Positions 1-7,487 of a stretch of 33,118 nt of DNA are shown here, piece after piece. The notes beneath the pieces were generated by a model. That model was not told the DNA's origin. It made no database searches and worked only from the letters and a program-made list of their open reading frames with translations. Source of the stretch: a virus; IMG/VR virus record IMGVR_UViG_3300023180_000211, positions 1 to 33,118 of that record; one strand, 5' to 3'. Within the stretch, counting starts at the first letter, position 1; every line of letters starts with the position of its first letter. The position numbers and the translations under genes were made by a program.

Positions 1-1
1 A

Positions 2-526
2 TTAGGAACTTCTTGGCAATCAGATGTAGCGGGAGACAGAGCAGTCGGTCAAGTCAATCTAGCCGACAGTACATCTAACGAATGGTACATCACAGGAGTA
101 CAACTAGAAGTCGGTACAACTGCTAGTGATTTTGAGTTCTTACCTTATGATGTGAATTTACAGAGGTGTCAGAGGTATTATTATTACATAGGTGGAACTA
201 ACGCCACATACAAAAGAATTGCTACTGTTATAACAAATCCAAATAACAGAAATCAAACAGCGGGTTTGCACGCACTCCCAGTTCCTATGCGAGGTAATCC
301 AACTGTAAGTTTACCTTCAGCAAGTAATATTACTGGTGTGTATATCGGTGGAGCAGATAACTATGGTTCTGTTACCGCTTCTGGTCAATCTGAATGGAGT
401 GGAGATAAAGATGTAAGTTTACTTAGATTTAGTGGAACACTGCAAAGTAATGTTGGCAACCATGCTCTACAAGCTGAAATTTCATATAACTCTACTTATA
501 AATTGGAGGCAGACGCAGAACTATGA
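2..526 (+). CDS. tail fibre protein, C-terminal part (5' end outside window)
   Basis: The reading frame is open from base 2, so the gene begins outside the window. The visible 174 residues contain the pattern YITGVQLEVG followed by FEFLPYD and a CQRYYYY stretch. I recognise this as the typical C-terminal end of phage tail fibres and related virion proteins, where a beta-rich carbohydrate-binding-like region precedes a receptor-contact tip. It overlaps the next gene by four bases (ATGA). Its missing N-terminus is probably the fibre start seen at 33008, but the two pieces are not directly contiguous in frame across the window ends, so sequence is missing. The fibre assignment is fairly sure; the receptor cannot be inferred. 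Confidence 0.75.
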   Translation, partial: LGTSWQSDVAGDRAVGQVNLADSTSNEWYITGVQLEVGTTASDFEFLPYDVNLQRCQRYYYYIGGTNATYKRIATVITNPNNRNQTAGLHALPVPMRGNPTVSLPSASNITGVYIGGADNYGSVTASGQSEWSGDKDVSLLRFSGTLQSNVGNHALQAEISYNSTYKLEADAEL

Positions 527-711
527 ACATAGAGACAGTTACAAAAAGTTATAATTTTGACGGAATATTTGATTGCTACATTGTTACTTATACAGATGAC
601 CCGATACAAATATCTTGTGTACCCCATGATGAAAACAATCGTCATTACCAAATGATTATGGAATGGGTAGCTGAAGGAAACACAATTACAGATAATGGGG
701 GTAGTGAGTAA
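523..711 (+). CDS. small conserved phage protein next to tail fibre
   Basis: This 62-residue protein starts within the fibre stop codon (ATGA overlap) and ends overlapping the next start, so it is translationally coupled on both sides. The C-terminal half contains NRHYQMIMEWVAEGNTI, a pattern I know from small phage proteins encoded beside tail fibre genes, where it reads roughly NRHYxxIxEWVxxGNxI. No transmembrane segment or signal peptide is visible. It may be a fibre-assembly helper or a minor tail component, inferred only from position. The exact function is unknown. Confidence 0.65.
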   Translation: MNIETVTKSYNFDGIFDCYIVTYTDDPIQISCVPHDENNRHYQMIMEWVAEGNTITDNGGSE

Positions 712-1553
712 TGGCATACATAGGTAGAGGAACAGAAAGCATATCCAATGTAGAGGTACTGGATAACTTAACATTTGATGGTTCAGCAAGTTACACCTTA
801 CAGAAATCCTCAGTAAACTTTGTACCTTCTAGTGCTAATAACTTATTGAGTAGTATTAGTGGTGTGGTGCAACAGGGGAACTTTAGTGTCAGTGGATCAA
901 CGATTACCTTTGATACCACTGTATCTGCTAGTGATACTTGTGATTGGATATTACATTATGGTACAGGGTTAATTACCACTGTGGCAGACGGAGCGATTAC
1001 TGAAGCGAAGTTAGGCAGTAATGCTGTTACGACTGCTAAGATAAACAATGGTGCGATTACCTCTGCTAAGTTAGATAGTGGATTAGCTTTAGGGAAGATT
1101 GGTCAAGTAATTAGTACTACAAAAACAGATACATTCTCTACTGCTTCTACTACATTTGTAGATATAACAGGATTGTCTGTTTCAATAACACCTACATCAG
1201 CGACAAGCAAAATTTTAATTCATATTAACTTAGTTAAAGGAACAAATGCTAACGACCAAAGTGCATTTAAACTTGTAAGAGGTTCAACTGATATTGCTAT
1301 TGGTGATGCTGATGGTAGTAGAACTAGAGCAACACTACCTAGTTATACTGGTAATGCAGACGCAAGTCCACAATACACATCATTAGCTATGACACACTTA
1401 GACTCTCCAAGTACAACAAGTGCTACTACATATAAAATCATTGGAAGAACAAATAGTGGTACTATTTATGTAAATAGAAGTGCAACTGATGCTAACAGCT
1501 CTAGTTATTATAGAGGTGTGTCATCACTTACTGTAATGGAGGTACTAGCATAA
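711..1553 (+). CDS. tail fibre-like virion protein with AKL repeats
   Basis: A 280-residue protein rich in Ser, Thr, Gly and Asn. Residues about 95-125 carry three copies of a short unit, ITEAKLGS, VTTAKINN and ITSAKLDS, a repeat style typical of trimeric phage fibre shafts. The remainder is beta-rich. Its C-terminal region (from about GKIGQVIS) is paralogous to the next protein: both share ITPTSAxxKI, LDSPxTTSAT and a terminal SLxxMEx pattern. It is coupled by one-base overlaps to both neighbours. A second receptor-binding or decoration fibre is the likeliest role, by family resemblance and position. Confidence 0.65.
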   Translation: MAYIGRGTESISNVEVLDNLTFDGSASYTLQKSSVNFVPSSANNLLSSISGVVQQGNFSVSGSTITFDTTVSASDTCDWILHYGTGLITTVADGAITEAKLGSNAVTTAKINNGAITSAKLDSGLALGKIGQVISTTKTDTFSTASTTFVDITGLSVSITPTSATSKILIHINLVKGTNANDQSAFKLVRGSTDIAIGDADGSRTRATLPSYTGNADASPQYTSLAMTHLDSPSTTSATTYKIIGRTNSGTIYVNRSATDANSSSYYRGVSSLTVMEVLA

Positions 1554-2083
1554 TGGCATTAATCAGATTAAATAATCAATCAATCAGTTCTGTTACTGCT
1601 TTGCCTAGTGGTGTTGCTACAGGGAAAGTTTTGCAACACATTACGGCTACTGGTGGTGCGGGAAATACTAACTCTACAAGTTATGTAGCTTCTGGTGTAA
1701 AAGCTACCATTACTCCAACAAGTGCTTCTAACAAAATATTTGTTGTTTTTAATCTTCATATTTTTACAAGATATGGTGGTTCTAACAGAGCAGACGGAAG
1801 TTGTTTATCACAAGGAAAAATAGTTAGAGATATTGGTGGAACGACTACTGATTTAGCAAATAATATGAGAGTTAATGGTGGTAGTGGATATTTAACTGAT
1901 GCCTATGAATATGGTCATCACGAAAACAGAGCCTACATAGGATATTTAGATAGTCCAAATACGACTTCAGCTACAGAATATGAACTACATTTAAAATATT
2001 CAGAAGGATTAACGAGTGGGGGAAAACATGAGTGGAGTAGTTCTTTTTATAATTTCTGCTCGTTAATGGAAATAGAAACATAA
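1553..2083 (+). CDS. tail fibre-like protein, paralogue of upstream C-terminal domain
   Basis: This 176-residue protein begins at the last base of the preceding stop codon (TAATG). After a short N-terminal segment it repeats the C-terminal domain of its neighbour: GKVLQHI against GKIGQVI, ITPTSASNKI against ITPTSATSKI, and LDSPNTTSATEY against LDSPSTTSATTY, ending in SLMEIET against SLTVMEVLA. It lacks the AKL shaft repeats. The pair looks like a domain duplication in the receptor-binding region, a common source of host-range variation in phages. The function as a fibre tip or accessory fibre is inferred. Confidence 0.6.
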   Translation: MALIRLNNQSISSVTALPSGVATGKVLQHITATGGAGNTNSTSYVASGVKATITPTSASNKIFVVFNLHIFTRYGGSNRADGSCLSQGKIVRDIGGTTTDLANNMRVNGGSGYLTDAYEYGHHENRAYIGYLDSPNTTSATEYELHLKYSEGLTSGGKHEWSSSFYNFCSLMEIET

Positions 2084-2093
2084 GGAGAAAACA

Positions 2094-2459
2094 ATGACAG
2101 ACATAGCAACAGCAATACAATCTCTCAACAAAAAGAATGATAACAATCACGAATTTGTTGTAAGAGGTGAACCAACTAACGAAGCAGAATACAACAGTAA
2201 TGTTGATTATGTTTCAGGTGCAGATGCTAATGGTACTGCTATCTTCTCTGATACAAAACCTTATACATGGTCAGAAGTCAGTGCTGAGAAAGCCTTACTC
2301 CAGACTGAGTATGACAACAATCAGTATCAAAGAGATAGAGCTTCTGCTTACCCATCAATCCAAGACCAGTTAGATATGCAATACTGGGATAGTGTCAATG
2401 GCACAACTACTTGGAAAGATAAGATAGCAGAAGTTAAAGCAGATAATCCTAAACCCTAA
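2094..2459 (+). CDS. XkdW-like tail-associated protein
   Basis: A 121-residue protein with a clear ribosome binding site (AAGGAGA, seven bases before ATG). The C-terminal part, YPSIQDQLDMQYWD followed by TTWKDKIAEVKADNP, matches the pattern I know from phage tail proteins of the XkdW/fibre-assembly type, usually YPxxxDQLDxLYxD...W...I..VK..YP. Such genes sit directly after tail fibres and are thought to be small tail or fibre-associated proteins. It shares its last base with the start of the next gene. The family call is moderately sure; a detailed role is not known. Confidence 0.6.
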   Translation: MTDIATAIQSLNKKNDNNHEFVVRGEPTNEAEYNSNVDYVSGADANGTAIFSDTKPYTWSEVSAEKALLQTEYDNNQYQRDRASAYPSIQDQLDMQYWDSVNGTTTWKDKIAEVKADNPKP

Positions 2460-2992
2460 TGAAAAAAGAATGGTTGATGTGGTTATGTTCTGTCATCCTA
2501 ATTATATTTGTTTTAATAATTGGGTTTGAACAGAAATCTTATGCAGAGACCAATACAGTGTCCAGTACGATTTCTGGAACAACGACAGTTGATAAATCCG
2601 TAGGAACAGCCTCTGCTCCTTCGGTGATCATTAATAATCAAGATGTATGTACTACAGGAGCAAGTGCTGCTGTACAAACACAGATCTTAGGTATTGCAGG
2701 TGCAACTGTTTATACTGATGAGAACTGTGAACGATTAAAACTTTCTCGATCCTTATATGGAATGGGAATGAAGGTTGCTGCTGTCTCTGTTCTTTGTCAA
2801 GATGAACGAGTTTTTTCAGCAATGGAAATGGCAGGTACTCCTTGCCCGTACTTTGGTACGATAGGTGAGGTTGCTCAAGCAGGGTGGGATAGTCACCCTC
2901 AACATAAACCAGGATATGAGGAATCTAGAAACTATGAAAAATACCTTGTGGGTGGTCTGTTGGCTATCATTACTGGTTTCGCTATCTTCTAG
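2459..2992 (+). CDS. secreted or membrane-anchored phage protein of unknown function
   Basis: Encodes 177 residues. The N-terminus (MKKEW, then a run of hydrophobic residues, then SYA before Glu) looks like a signal peptide, with likely cleavage after Ala29. The mature part has four cysteines, which could form disulfides in the periplasm (CTTG, CERLKLSR, VLCQDERVF, TPCPYFG). A hydrophobic stretch near the C-terminus (YLVGGLLAIITGFAIF) may anchor it. I recall similar CERLKLSR / LCQDERVF proteins in marine phages but know no function. It overlaps the next signal-peptide gene by 59 bases in another frame. Confidence 0.65.
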   Translation: MKKEWLMWLCSVILIIFVLIIGFEQKSYAETNTVSSTISGTTTVDKSVGTASAPSVIINNQDVCTTGASAAVQTQILGIAGATVYTDENCERLKLSRSLYGMGMKVAAVSVLCQDERVFSAMEMAGTPCPYFGTIGEVAQAGWDSHPQHKPGYEESRNYEKYLVGGLLAIITGFAIF

Positions 2993-4067
2993 AGCAGAAG
3001 AAGTCACTACAGAAAATTTATTAAAAGATAGTACCGATACAAATATTAACGATGTAGAAAACTCTAATAGCTCCTATGGTATGGAGGGAGCAGAGTTTAC
3101 AACAGGAAATGAGAGTCTAGGAGGAGGCTCAAAAACCTTTGATATTGATTTATCAGAATACAAAAACATTGATCTCATCGAGTATGGAAGCAATGTCTAC
3201 AGTCACATCTCAAATGACACAGTTCCTCTATGTGTTAACACAACAGGAGATTGTAAAGATGAATTTAAAATTACAGTCTCTCTCTATAACGATTCCGTTT
3301 TAATCAAACAATACAATCATAGTTATTCTGATCTCTCTTGGTCTGGAGTTAAAGATTTCAAATATACCCAAAGTGTCTCGGATTTAGTTTTTAATACCGC
3401 AGAATTAGAACTTTATGGTGTTGATATGGGATATCATGGTGGATATTATGGCCCAGGTTTCTCTGATTATTACTTCACTGCTACTTATAAGATAATTGAA
3501 TTAGTTATTGATCAAGTCTTAGATCAAGTAGAAATGGACTTAATTGATGCTAGTTATGAAATTTATGAAGATGTTAGTTTTGAAATAGATATCCAAGATC
3601 CTACAGGAGAAATGATTTCTTTTGAGTTTGATATGGTTGAACCTGAAATCGTAGAGATCGATACTCCTGTCATGGAAGAGTTTGCTGCCATTGAAGAAAT
3701 ACCAACAGAAATGGAAGTCGAGATGACCGAAATGGTCGAAGAGTTAGAGGTTGAGCCAGAAGTAACAGAAGAACCCTCTAATGAAGAACAACCTCAAGAG
3801 ACACCTACCAAAGAAGAAGTAGCCCAAAAGATTATGGTCAAGGTAGTCGAACAAGGCAATCAAACTGTTTTAAACAATGTTAAGTTAGCTGTTATGGCCC
3901 AGTTAGCAGACACAAAATCTTTTAATAACTACCAACTAAAAACATTAACAGATAACAATATTGACGACTATCTTAGTGTCACGATAGATGATCCTTATGG
4001 TATAATGTTCAATATAGCTCAACAACAAACAATGGATGAAATGATTAACTCACAATGGCAGAAGTAA
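2934..4067 (+). CDS. secreted acidic protein, unknown function
   Basis: The open frame extends upstream to 2865, but ATG at 2934 is preferred: it gives a textbook signal peptide (MKNTLWVVCWLSLLVSLSS, then RA before EE) and a shorter overlap with the upstream gene. The product is then 377 residues. The middle is beta-rich, with Gly/Tyr and two cysteines in CVNTTGDC. Residues about 250-310 are a very acidic, Glu/Pro/Val-rich low-complexity stretch, followed by a helical KEEVAQKIMVKVVEQ region. It may be an envelope or virion-surface protein. No function is recognised. Confidence 0.6.
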   Translation: MKNTLWVVCWLSLLVSLSSRAEEVTTENLLKDSTDTNINDVENSNSSYGMEGAEFTTGNESLGGGSKTFDIDLSEYKNIDLIEYGSNVYSHISNDTVPLCVNTTGDCKDEFKITVSLYNDSVLIKQYNHSYSDLSWSGVKDFKYTQSVSDLVFNTAELELYGVDMGYHGGYYGPGFSDYYFTATYKIIELVIDQVLDQVEMDLIDASYEIYEDVSFEIDIQDPTGEMISFEFDMVEPEIVEIDTPVMEEFAAIEEIPTEMEVEMTEMVEELEVEPEVTEEPSNEEQPQETPTKEEVAQKIMVKVVEQGNQTVLNNVKLAVMAQLADTKSFNNYQLKTLTDNNIDDYLSVTIDDPYGIMFNIAQQQTMDEMINSQWQK

Positions 4068-4516
4068 GTATAGGACAGTTATCTTTTAAAGGAGGTAAGG
4101 TGTTTGGTATCCTTATTGCCTTATCTACCCTTGTAGGAGGCTTATATGGAGGATTTGAGGTATATAAAGACTATATGGACATGAAAGAGAAGATTCAAAA
4201 TTACACTGCTCCTGACCTATCTCATATCGAACAAGAGATTGCTGTTGTAAAGTCTGAAGTAGATATGGTTCTAGAAGAGATCTCTATTGTAGCAGATGTG
4301 GCCAAAGATCTAAAGAATGATATGAAGGCAGATTTACGTCAAATGAATAATGACATCCGACACATTACTGAAATTGTCAATGATGTGGAAGATAGACAAA
4401 AAGAAGATTCGAGAGAGTTAATCTCAGAGATGAAGATACTAGAAGAGAATCTTGATCTTAAAATTAACAAAGCACTTAATAACCCTTTAAACAATATGTC
4501 GGCAAATATCAAATGA
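4055..4516 (+). CDS. membrane-anchored coiled-coil protein
   Basis: A 153-residue protein that overlaps the previous gene by 13 bases. Residues about 13-35 (GKVFGILIALSTLVGGLYGG) form a single transmembrane segment. The rest is highly charged, Glu/Lys/Asp-rich and predicted by eye to be a long coiled coil (residues about 55-145). The build resembles inner-membrane proteins with a periplasmic coiled coil, such as i-spanins, but I cannot assign it to a spanin family. It lies upstream of the lysozyme and holin genes. Function unknown. Confidence 0.6.
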   Translation: MAEVSIGQLSFKGGKVFGILIALSTLVGGLYGGFEVYKDYMDMKEKIQNYTAPDLSHIEQEIAVVKSEVDMVLEEISIVADVAKDLKNDMKADLRQMNNDIRHITEIVNDVEDRQKEDSRELISEMKILEENLDLKINKALNNPLNNMSANIK

Positions 4517-4707
4517 AAATAGAACTCAAAGTCATCCTACCCTACGTAGCGTTAATAGTTGGGTTAGGTATGTCTTGGGGAATGTTCTCGGAACGATTAG
4601 ATGCAGTTGAAGTAAAGGCCGATAGAATTGCCAATATGCAAACCGATATCGCCATTATCAAAGAAAAGATTATGTGGATTGAGGCCTACTTAGTTCGATC
4701 CCAATAA
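4513..4707 (+). CDS. small membrane protein with short coiled coil
   Basis: This 64-residue protein starts in an ATGA overlap with the previous gene. It has one N-terminal transmembrane segment (VILPYVALIVGLGMSWGMF) followed by a helical, charged tail of about 40 residues. The layout is a miniature of the preceding protein, so the two may form a complex in the membrane, possibly in lysis or superinfection control. That pairing is inferred from architecture only. Confidence 0.55.
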   Translation: MKIELKVILPYVALIVGLGMSWGMFSERLDAVEVKADRIANMQTDIAIIKEKIMWIEAYLVRSQ

Positions 4708-4715
4708 CCCCTAGT

Positions 4716-4740
4716 TTATCCACAGATTATAGTATATAAT
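4716..4740 (+). promoter_or_regulatory. promoter-like motif with perfect DnaA-box match
   Basis: In the 52-base gap before the metallophosphoesterase gene there is TTATCCACA (4716-4724), an exact match to the DnaA-box consensus, and then TATAAT at 4735-4740. The same arrangement, TTATCCAC then 11 bases then ATATAAT, with identical spacing, occurs at 13776-13800. TATAAT is a good sigma-70 -10 element, but no standard -35 sits 17 bases upstream. The upstream box may replace it or bind a regulator. It probably drives the lysis-region genes; the strand is inferred from position. Confidence 0.45.
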
Positions 4741-4759
4741 TATTGACATATTGACGAAT

Positions 4760-5464
4760 ATGTACAAAAAAATATTAGTCATTTCTGACACTCACTTCCC
4801 TTATCATCACCCTGATACTTTCCCTTTTTTACAGAAATTAAACAAAGCCTATAAACCCGATCACGTGGTTCATATAGGAGATGAAATGGACTGGCACTCT
4901 ATTAATGTTTCTCATGTTATTAATCCCGATCTCCCTAGCCCAGCTGATGAATTATTAGTTGGGCAATCCCTTTGTAAACAATTAGAAAAGATATTTCCTA
5001 AAGTTATCCTACTAGAAAGTAATCATGGTTCGATGGTGCTGCGTAGAGCAATGGCCAAAGGAATGTCTAAGTTCTTTATTAAAGACTATAACGAGATCTT
5101 AGATGTAGGTAAGGGTTGGCAATGGAAAGAACGCCACATTATTGAAACAGACAAAGGTAAGATTATCTTTGCTCATCAATTCTGTAAGGATATTGCCAAA
5201 GCGGTAAGAGAAGCCAGTATGTCTTGTGTTCAAGGACACTTCCACACTACGAGTGAAATTAAATATGTCGCTAACGACTTCCACCTTAATTGGGGGATGA
5301 GTGTTGGTTGCATGGTAGATAAGAAGTCTCTCGCTATGGCTTATATGAAAGTTAATATGGCCAAACCTATTCTCTCTTGTGCAGTGATTACTGACGGAGT
5401 ACCCTATATCGTACCCATGATCTTAAAGAAATCTGGTAGTTGGGATAGAAATATCTATCTATGA
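4760..5464 (+). CDS. calcineurin-like metallophosphoesterase
   Basis: Start chosen at ATG 4760; a TTG nine bases upstream is also in frame. The 234-residue product has the ordered metal-binding motifs of the calcineurin-like phosphoesterase superfamily: SDTH (Asp10, His12), IGDE (Gly40-Asp41), ESNHG (Asn88, His89), a later His139 and GHFH (159-162). This predicts a two-metal hydrolase acting on a phosphoester; the substrate is unknown. Comparable enzymes occur in marine phages near structural or lysis genes. A promoter-like element lies just upstream and the next gene starts in its stop codon (ATGA). Confidence 0.85.
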   Translation: MYKKILVISDTHFPYHHPDTFPFLQKLNKAYKPDHVVHIGDEMDWHSINVSHVINPDLPSPADELLVGQSLCKQLEKIFPKVILLESNHGSMVLRRAMAKGMSKFFIKDYNEILDVGKGWQWKERHIIETDKGKIIFAHQFCKDIAKAVREASMSCVQGHFHTTSEIKYVANDFHLNWGMSVGCMVDKKSLAMAYMKVNMAKPILSCAVITDGVPYIVPMILKKSGSWDRNIYL

Positions 5465-5640
5465 GAATATTACCTGGAAAAGATAAATTAATTTTTTCTA
5501 TTATTGATGAAGAGTCTAAAGAGTTCAATAAACTCAATGGTAAAAAGGGGTATGTCGAGATATCTGACAAGAACCTTCTCATCATTTGGAAAGACCTATG
5601 TGATATAATAGAAGGGAAATGTCAACAAGAGAACAAATAA
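5461..5640 (+). CDS. small hypothetical protein (59 aa)
   Basis: A 59-residue open frame begins with ATG in an ATGA overlap with the metallophosphoesterase stop and runs 22 bases into the lysozyme gene. The protein begins MRILPGKDKLIFSII and has a mixed charged sequence with no membrane segment. Tight coupling on both sides and the lack of any other way to fill 5465-5618 support it as real. No family is recognised. A weak TATAAT (5604-5609, with an upstream TG) falls inside it but is too close to the lysozyme start to be a convincing promoter. Confidence 0.6.
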   Translation: MRILPGKDKLIFSIIDEESKEFNKLNGKKGYVEISDKNLLIIWKDLCDIIEGKCQQENK

Positions 5641-6050
5641 AACAATCTATCCTCAAGCATGAGGGTAAGGTAAATTCTGTCTATAAAGACCATTTAGGAA
5701 ACGCCACGTTTGGAGTAGGCCATTTAGTTCTACCTACAGATGATCTTCAAGAAGGAGTAGAATACTCTGATGAAGTTGTCATGGAATACTTTGACAAAGA
5801 CTTTAGCATTGCTTTAGAAGATGCAAAGAAGTTTGTTACTGAAGAGCACGTACATCCTACTGCCTTTGGTATTGTGGTCGAGATGTGTTTCCAATTAGGC
5901 CTTCCAAGATTACAAAAATTCAAAAGATTTCATTATCATCTCAATAAGTGTGAGTACGAGGCAAGTGCAGCAGAGATGTTGGATAGCCGTTGGGCAAAAC
6001 AAACCCCTAATCGTGCCAACGCTTTAGCAGATAAAATGAAAAGTATTTAA
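5619..6050 (+). CDS. T4-type lysozyme (GH24 endolysin)
   Basis: A 143-residue muramidase that cleaves the glycan strands of host peptidoglycan at lysis. The catalytic triad of the T4 lysozyme family is visible as Glu15 (KHEG), Asp24 and Thr30 in a YKDHLGNATFGVGH context, with the same spacing as Glu11-Asp20-Thr26 of T4. No signal peptide is present, so release probably depends on the holin encoded 130 bases downstream. The ribosome binding site is GAAGGG just before ATG. Length is close to that of other small GH24 endolysins. Confidence 0.93.
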   Translation: MSTREQIKQSILKHEGKVNSVYKDHLGNATFGVGHLVLPTDDLQEGVEYSDEVVMEYFDKDFSIALEDAKKFVTEEHVHPTAFGIVVEMCFQLGLPRLQKFKRFHYHLNKCEYEASAAEMLDSRWAKQTPNRANALADKMKSI

Positions 6051-6069
6051 CAACCGAAAGGAGTTAGAG

Positions 6070-6183
6070 ATGAAACAAGCATGGGATTGGGTATTAGGTT
6101 TATGGACTAAACTAAATACTCACGCAAAATGGATGATCCTTATTGTCTTAGCTTTAATAGTTTATAACTGGTGGATAGCTTAA
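6070..6183 (+). CDS. small single-pass membrane protein (37 aa)
   Basis: A 37-residue open frame with an excellent ribosome binding site (AAGGAG, seven bases before ATG 6070). The sequence has a Trp-rich amphipathic N-terminus (MKQAWDWVLGLW) and a transmembrane segment (MILIVLALIVYNWWI). Its stop overlaps the holin start as TAATG. Located between endolysin and holin, it may be a holin partner or antiholin; that is inferred from position and topology only. Confidence 0.6.
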   Translation: MKQAWDWVLGLWTKLNTHAKWMILIVLALIVYNWWIA

Positions 6184-6596
6184 TGCTATCTAAACTACTA
6201 GGCGGATCTCTTGTGGACACTGTTGGTAAAGTTATCGACAGTGTTCATACTTCCGAAGAAGAAAAACTTGCTGCTAGAAATAAACTCAAAGAACTAGAAA
6301 ACGAGATTAACTCTAAACAAATGGATATAAACTTAGCAGATGCTAAGTCTACTGCCACAGGTATTGGTGGTATTATGCAACGATCCTGGAGACCATTAAT
6401 AGGAATGAGTTGTGCTCTTGCAATTTTTTGGGAGTATGTCGCTAAACAATTCATTATGTTTATTCTTGCTGCTTTTAGTATTGAACATGATCCTTTACCC
6501 GCATTAGACATGGGTGTCTTGATGCCTTTAGTCATGGCTCTCTTGGGCATGGCTGGGATTCGCAGCTTTGAGAAGGTTAAAAAAATTACTAAATGA
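6183..6596 (+). CDS. holin, GTA 3TM-type
   Basis: Start chosen at ATG 6183 (TAATG with the previous gene); an in-frame GTG exists at 6171. The 137-residue protein has a charged helical N-terminal half (EEEKLAARNKLKELENEI), then QRSWRPLIGMS, then two or three hydrophobic segments (about residues 80-105 and 112-130). The order 'helix - RSWRPLIG - TM segments' is what I know from the 3TM holin family of gene transfer agents and alphaproteobacterial phages. It should form membrane lesions that let the endolysin reach peptidoglycan. The context with the lysozyme gene supports this. Confidence 0.8.
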   Translation: MLSKLLGGSLVDTVGKVIDSVHTSEEEKLAARNKLKELENEINSKQMDINLADAKSTATGIGGIMQRSWRPLIGMSCALAIFWEYVAKQFIMFILAAFSIEHDPLPALDMGVLMPLVMALLGMAGIRSFEKVKKITK

Positions 6597-6682
6597 TCAA
6601 GTGTGAGAAATGTGGATGTTCTTGTCATTGTGAGATGACTTGTATAAACTGTGATTGTGCAGGTTGCACACATAAGGAGTAA
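6593..6682 (+). CDS. cysteine-rich micro-protein, metallothionein-like (29 aa)
   Basis: A 29-residue frame starts in an ATGA overlap with the holin stop. Nine of 29 residues are cysteine, at positions 4, 7, 9, 11, 13, 17, 20, 22 and 25, in CxxCxCxC and CxxCxC patterns (KCGCSCHC, CINCDC), with His12 and His27. This density of CxC/CxxC pairs is typical of metal-binding metallothionein-like peptides. No aromatic core or signal peptide is present. The next gene has its own ribosome binding site (AAGGAG) at the end of this frame. Metal binding is inferred, and expression is supported only by gene coupling. Confidence 0.55.
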   Translation: MIKCEKCGCSCHCEMTCINCDCAGCTHKE

Positions 6683-6685
6683 CAC

Positions 6686-6961
6686 ATGGCAACACTTAAA
6701 GAAGTAGAAAAACAATTAAGAGAAACTAAAAAAGAATTAAGAGAACAAAGAGCAAGAGTTCAATTCCTCTTAGAAAGACTAGAACTTGGGCATGAAAGAA
6801 ATGCTGAGTTAAGAAAAAAGATTATGACCATGACCTTTGATGATGTTGTAAAGAACCAAAAAGAACTTTTACTATATCAAGAGAAGATGGCCAAAGACAA
6901 AGAATTGGTCGAAACATTTGAGAACCAGGTTAAACAATCGGAAAAACTAAATGCCTTATAG
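6686..6961 (+). CDS. coiled-coil protein of unknown function
   Basis: A 91-residue protein almost entirely helical and charged, with heptad-like Leu/Val spacing (VEKQLRETKKELREQRARV, then VQFLLERLELGHERNAEL), so a dimeric coiled coil is likely. The ribosome binding site AAGGAG lies six bases before ATG. It overlaps the next small gene by 11 bases. No enzymatic motif is visible and no family is recognised. Confidence 0.65.
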   Translation: MATLKEVEKQLRETKKELREQRARVQFLLERLELGHERNAELRKKIMTMTFDDVVKNQKELLLYQEKMAKDKELVETFENQVKQSEKLNAL

Positions 6962-7076
6962 TAAATACTCACCCAAACAAAAGAAGTTGGCCGCAGTCAA
7001 ACCACCTCGTAAAAAGATTACTGCTGCTGATCTTAAAGCATTAAAGAAGAAAAAGAATGGCAGATCCAAGACTTAA
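6951..7076 (+). CDS. small basic marine-phage protein (41 aa)
   Basis: A 41-residue Lys/Pro-rich peptide beginning MPYSKYSPKQKKLAAVKPP and continuing with a helical ITAADLKALKKKK segment. I recognise the 'MPYSKYSPKQKKLA...PPRKKIT..D' style from uncultured marine phage genomes, where it is always a tiny hypothetical. It overlaps both neighbours (11 and 20 bases), consistent with translational coupling. The high positive charge suggests contact with DNA or RNA, but this is a guess. Confidence 0.6.
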   Translation: MPYSKYSPKQKKLAAVKPPRKKITAADLKALKKKKNGRSKT

Positions 7077-7332
7077 ACGTGCTGGTGTTAGTGGATTTAA
7101 CAAACCTAAAAGAACACCTAGTCACCCAAGTAAATCACACGTAGTTGTTGCTAAAGAAGGTGACAAAGTTAAAACCATTCGCTTTGGTCAACAAGGCGTA
7201 TCAGGAGCTGGTAAAAGCCCTAAATCAGCATCTGAGAAAGCAAGACGTAAATCTTTCAAGGCCCGTCATGCTAGAAACATTGCTAAAGGAAAGATGTCCG
7301 CAGCATATTGGGCAGATAAGGTTAAATGGTAA
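7057..7332 (+). CDS. DUF5872-like basic protein
   Basis: A 91-residue, very basic protein. The C-terminal half, with ARRKSFKARHARNIAKGK then MSAAYWADKVKW, matches the DUF5872 pattern as I know it from phages and their hosts. The N-terminal half has PKRTPSHPSKSHVVVAKEGDK and a glycine-rich VRFGQQGVSGAGKSP-like stretch. It may bind nucleic acid or be a minor virion component; the family has no established function that I know. It ends in a TAATG junction with the next tiny gene. Confidence 0.75.
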   Translation: MADPRLKRAGVSGFNKPKRTPSHPSKSHVVVAKEGDKVKTIRFGQQGVSGAGKSPKSASEKARRKSFKARHARNIAKGKMSAAYWADKVKW

Positions 7333-7487
7333 TGAAAGTCTGGGAAAAGAAATACAAAGGAAAAACAAAGTCTATCAAAGACAAAAAAGGTTACGCTGCC
7401 ATAAAAGCACAGGCAGACAAGAAATTTGGAAAGAAGGTAAGTCTAGTCAAGAATATGTGGATTTCCAAACAACTCAAGAAAGGATAG
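7332..7487 (+). CDS. small basic protein (51 aa)
   Basis: A 51-residue frame starting in the TAATG junction after the DUF5872-like gene. The product is strongly basic (MKVWEKKYKGKTKSIKDKKG, then DKKFGKKVSLVKNMW). Two other frames are open through this stretch. This one is chosen because it gives stop-start coupling on the left and a five-base gap to the next ATG on the right. No family recognised. Confidence 0.5.
   Translation: MKVWEKKYKGKTKSIKDKKGYAAIKAQADKKFGKKVSLVKNMWISKQLKKG

Noticed and set aside
4001-4006. TATAAT inside the acidic secreted protein gene
   Set aside because: No -35 or TTATCCAC box upstream, and it is within coding sequence; AT-rich genomes give such matches by chance.
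5604-5609. TATAAT as promoter of the lysozyme gene
   Set aside because: A transcript starting there would begin about two bases before the lysozyme ATG and lose its ribosome binding site.
6245-6715. Leftward 156-residue frame opposite the holin
   Set aside because: Antisense to the well-supported holin, cysteine-rich and coiled-coil genes; sequence looks like a mirror of a helical gene and has no ribosome binding site.
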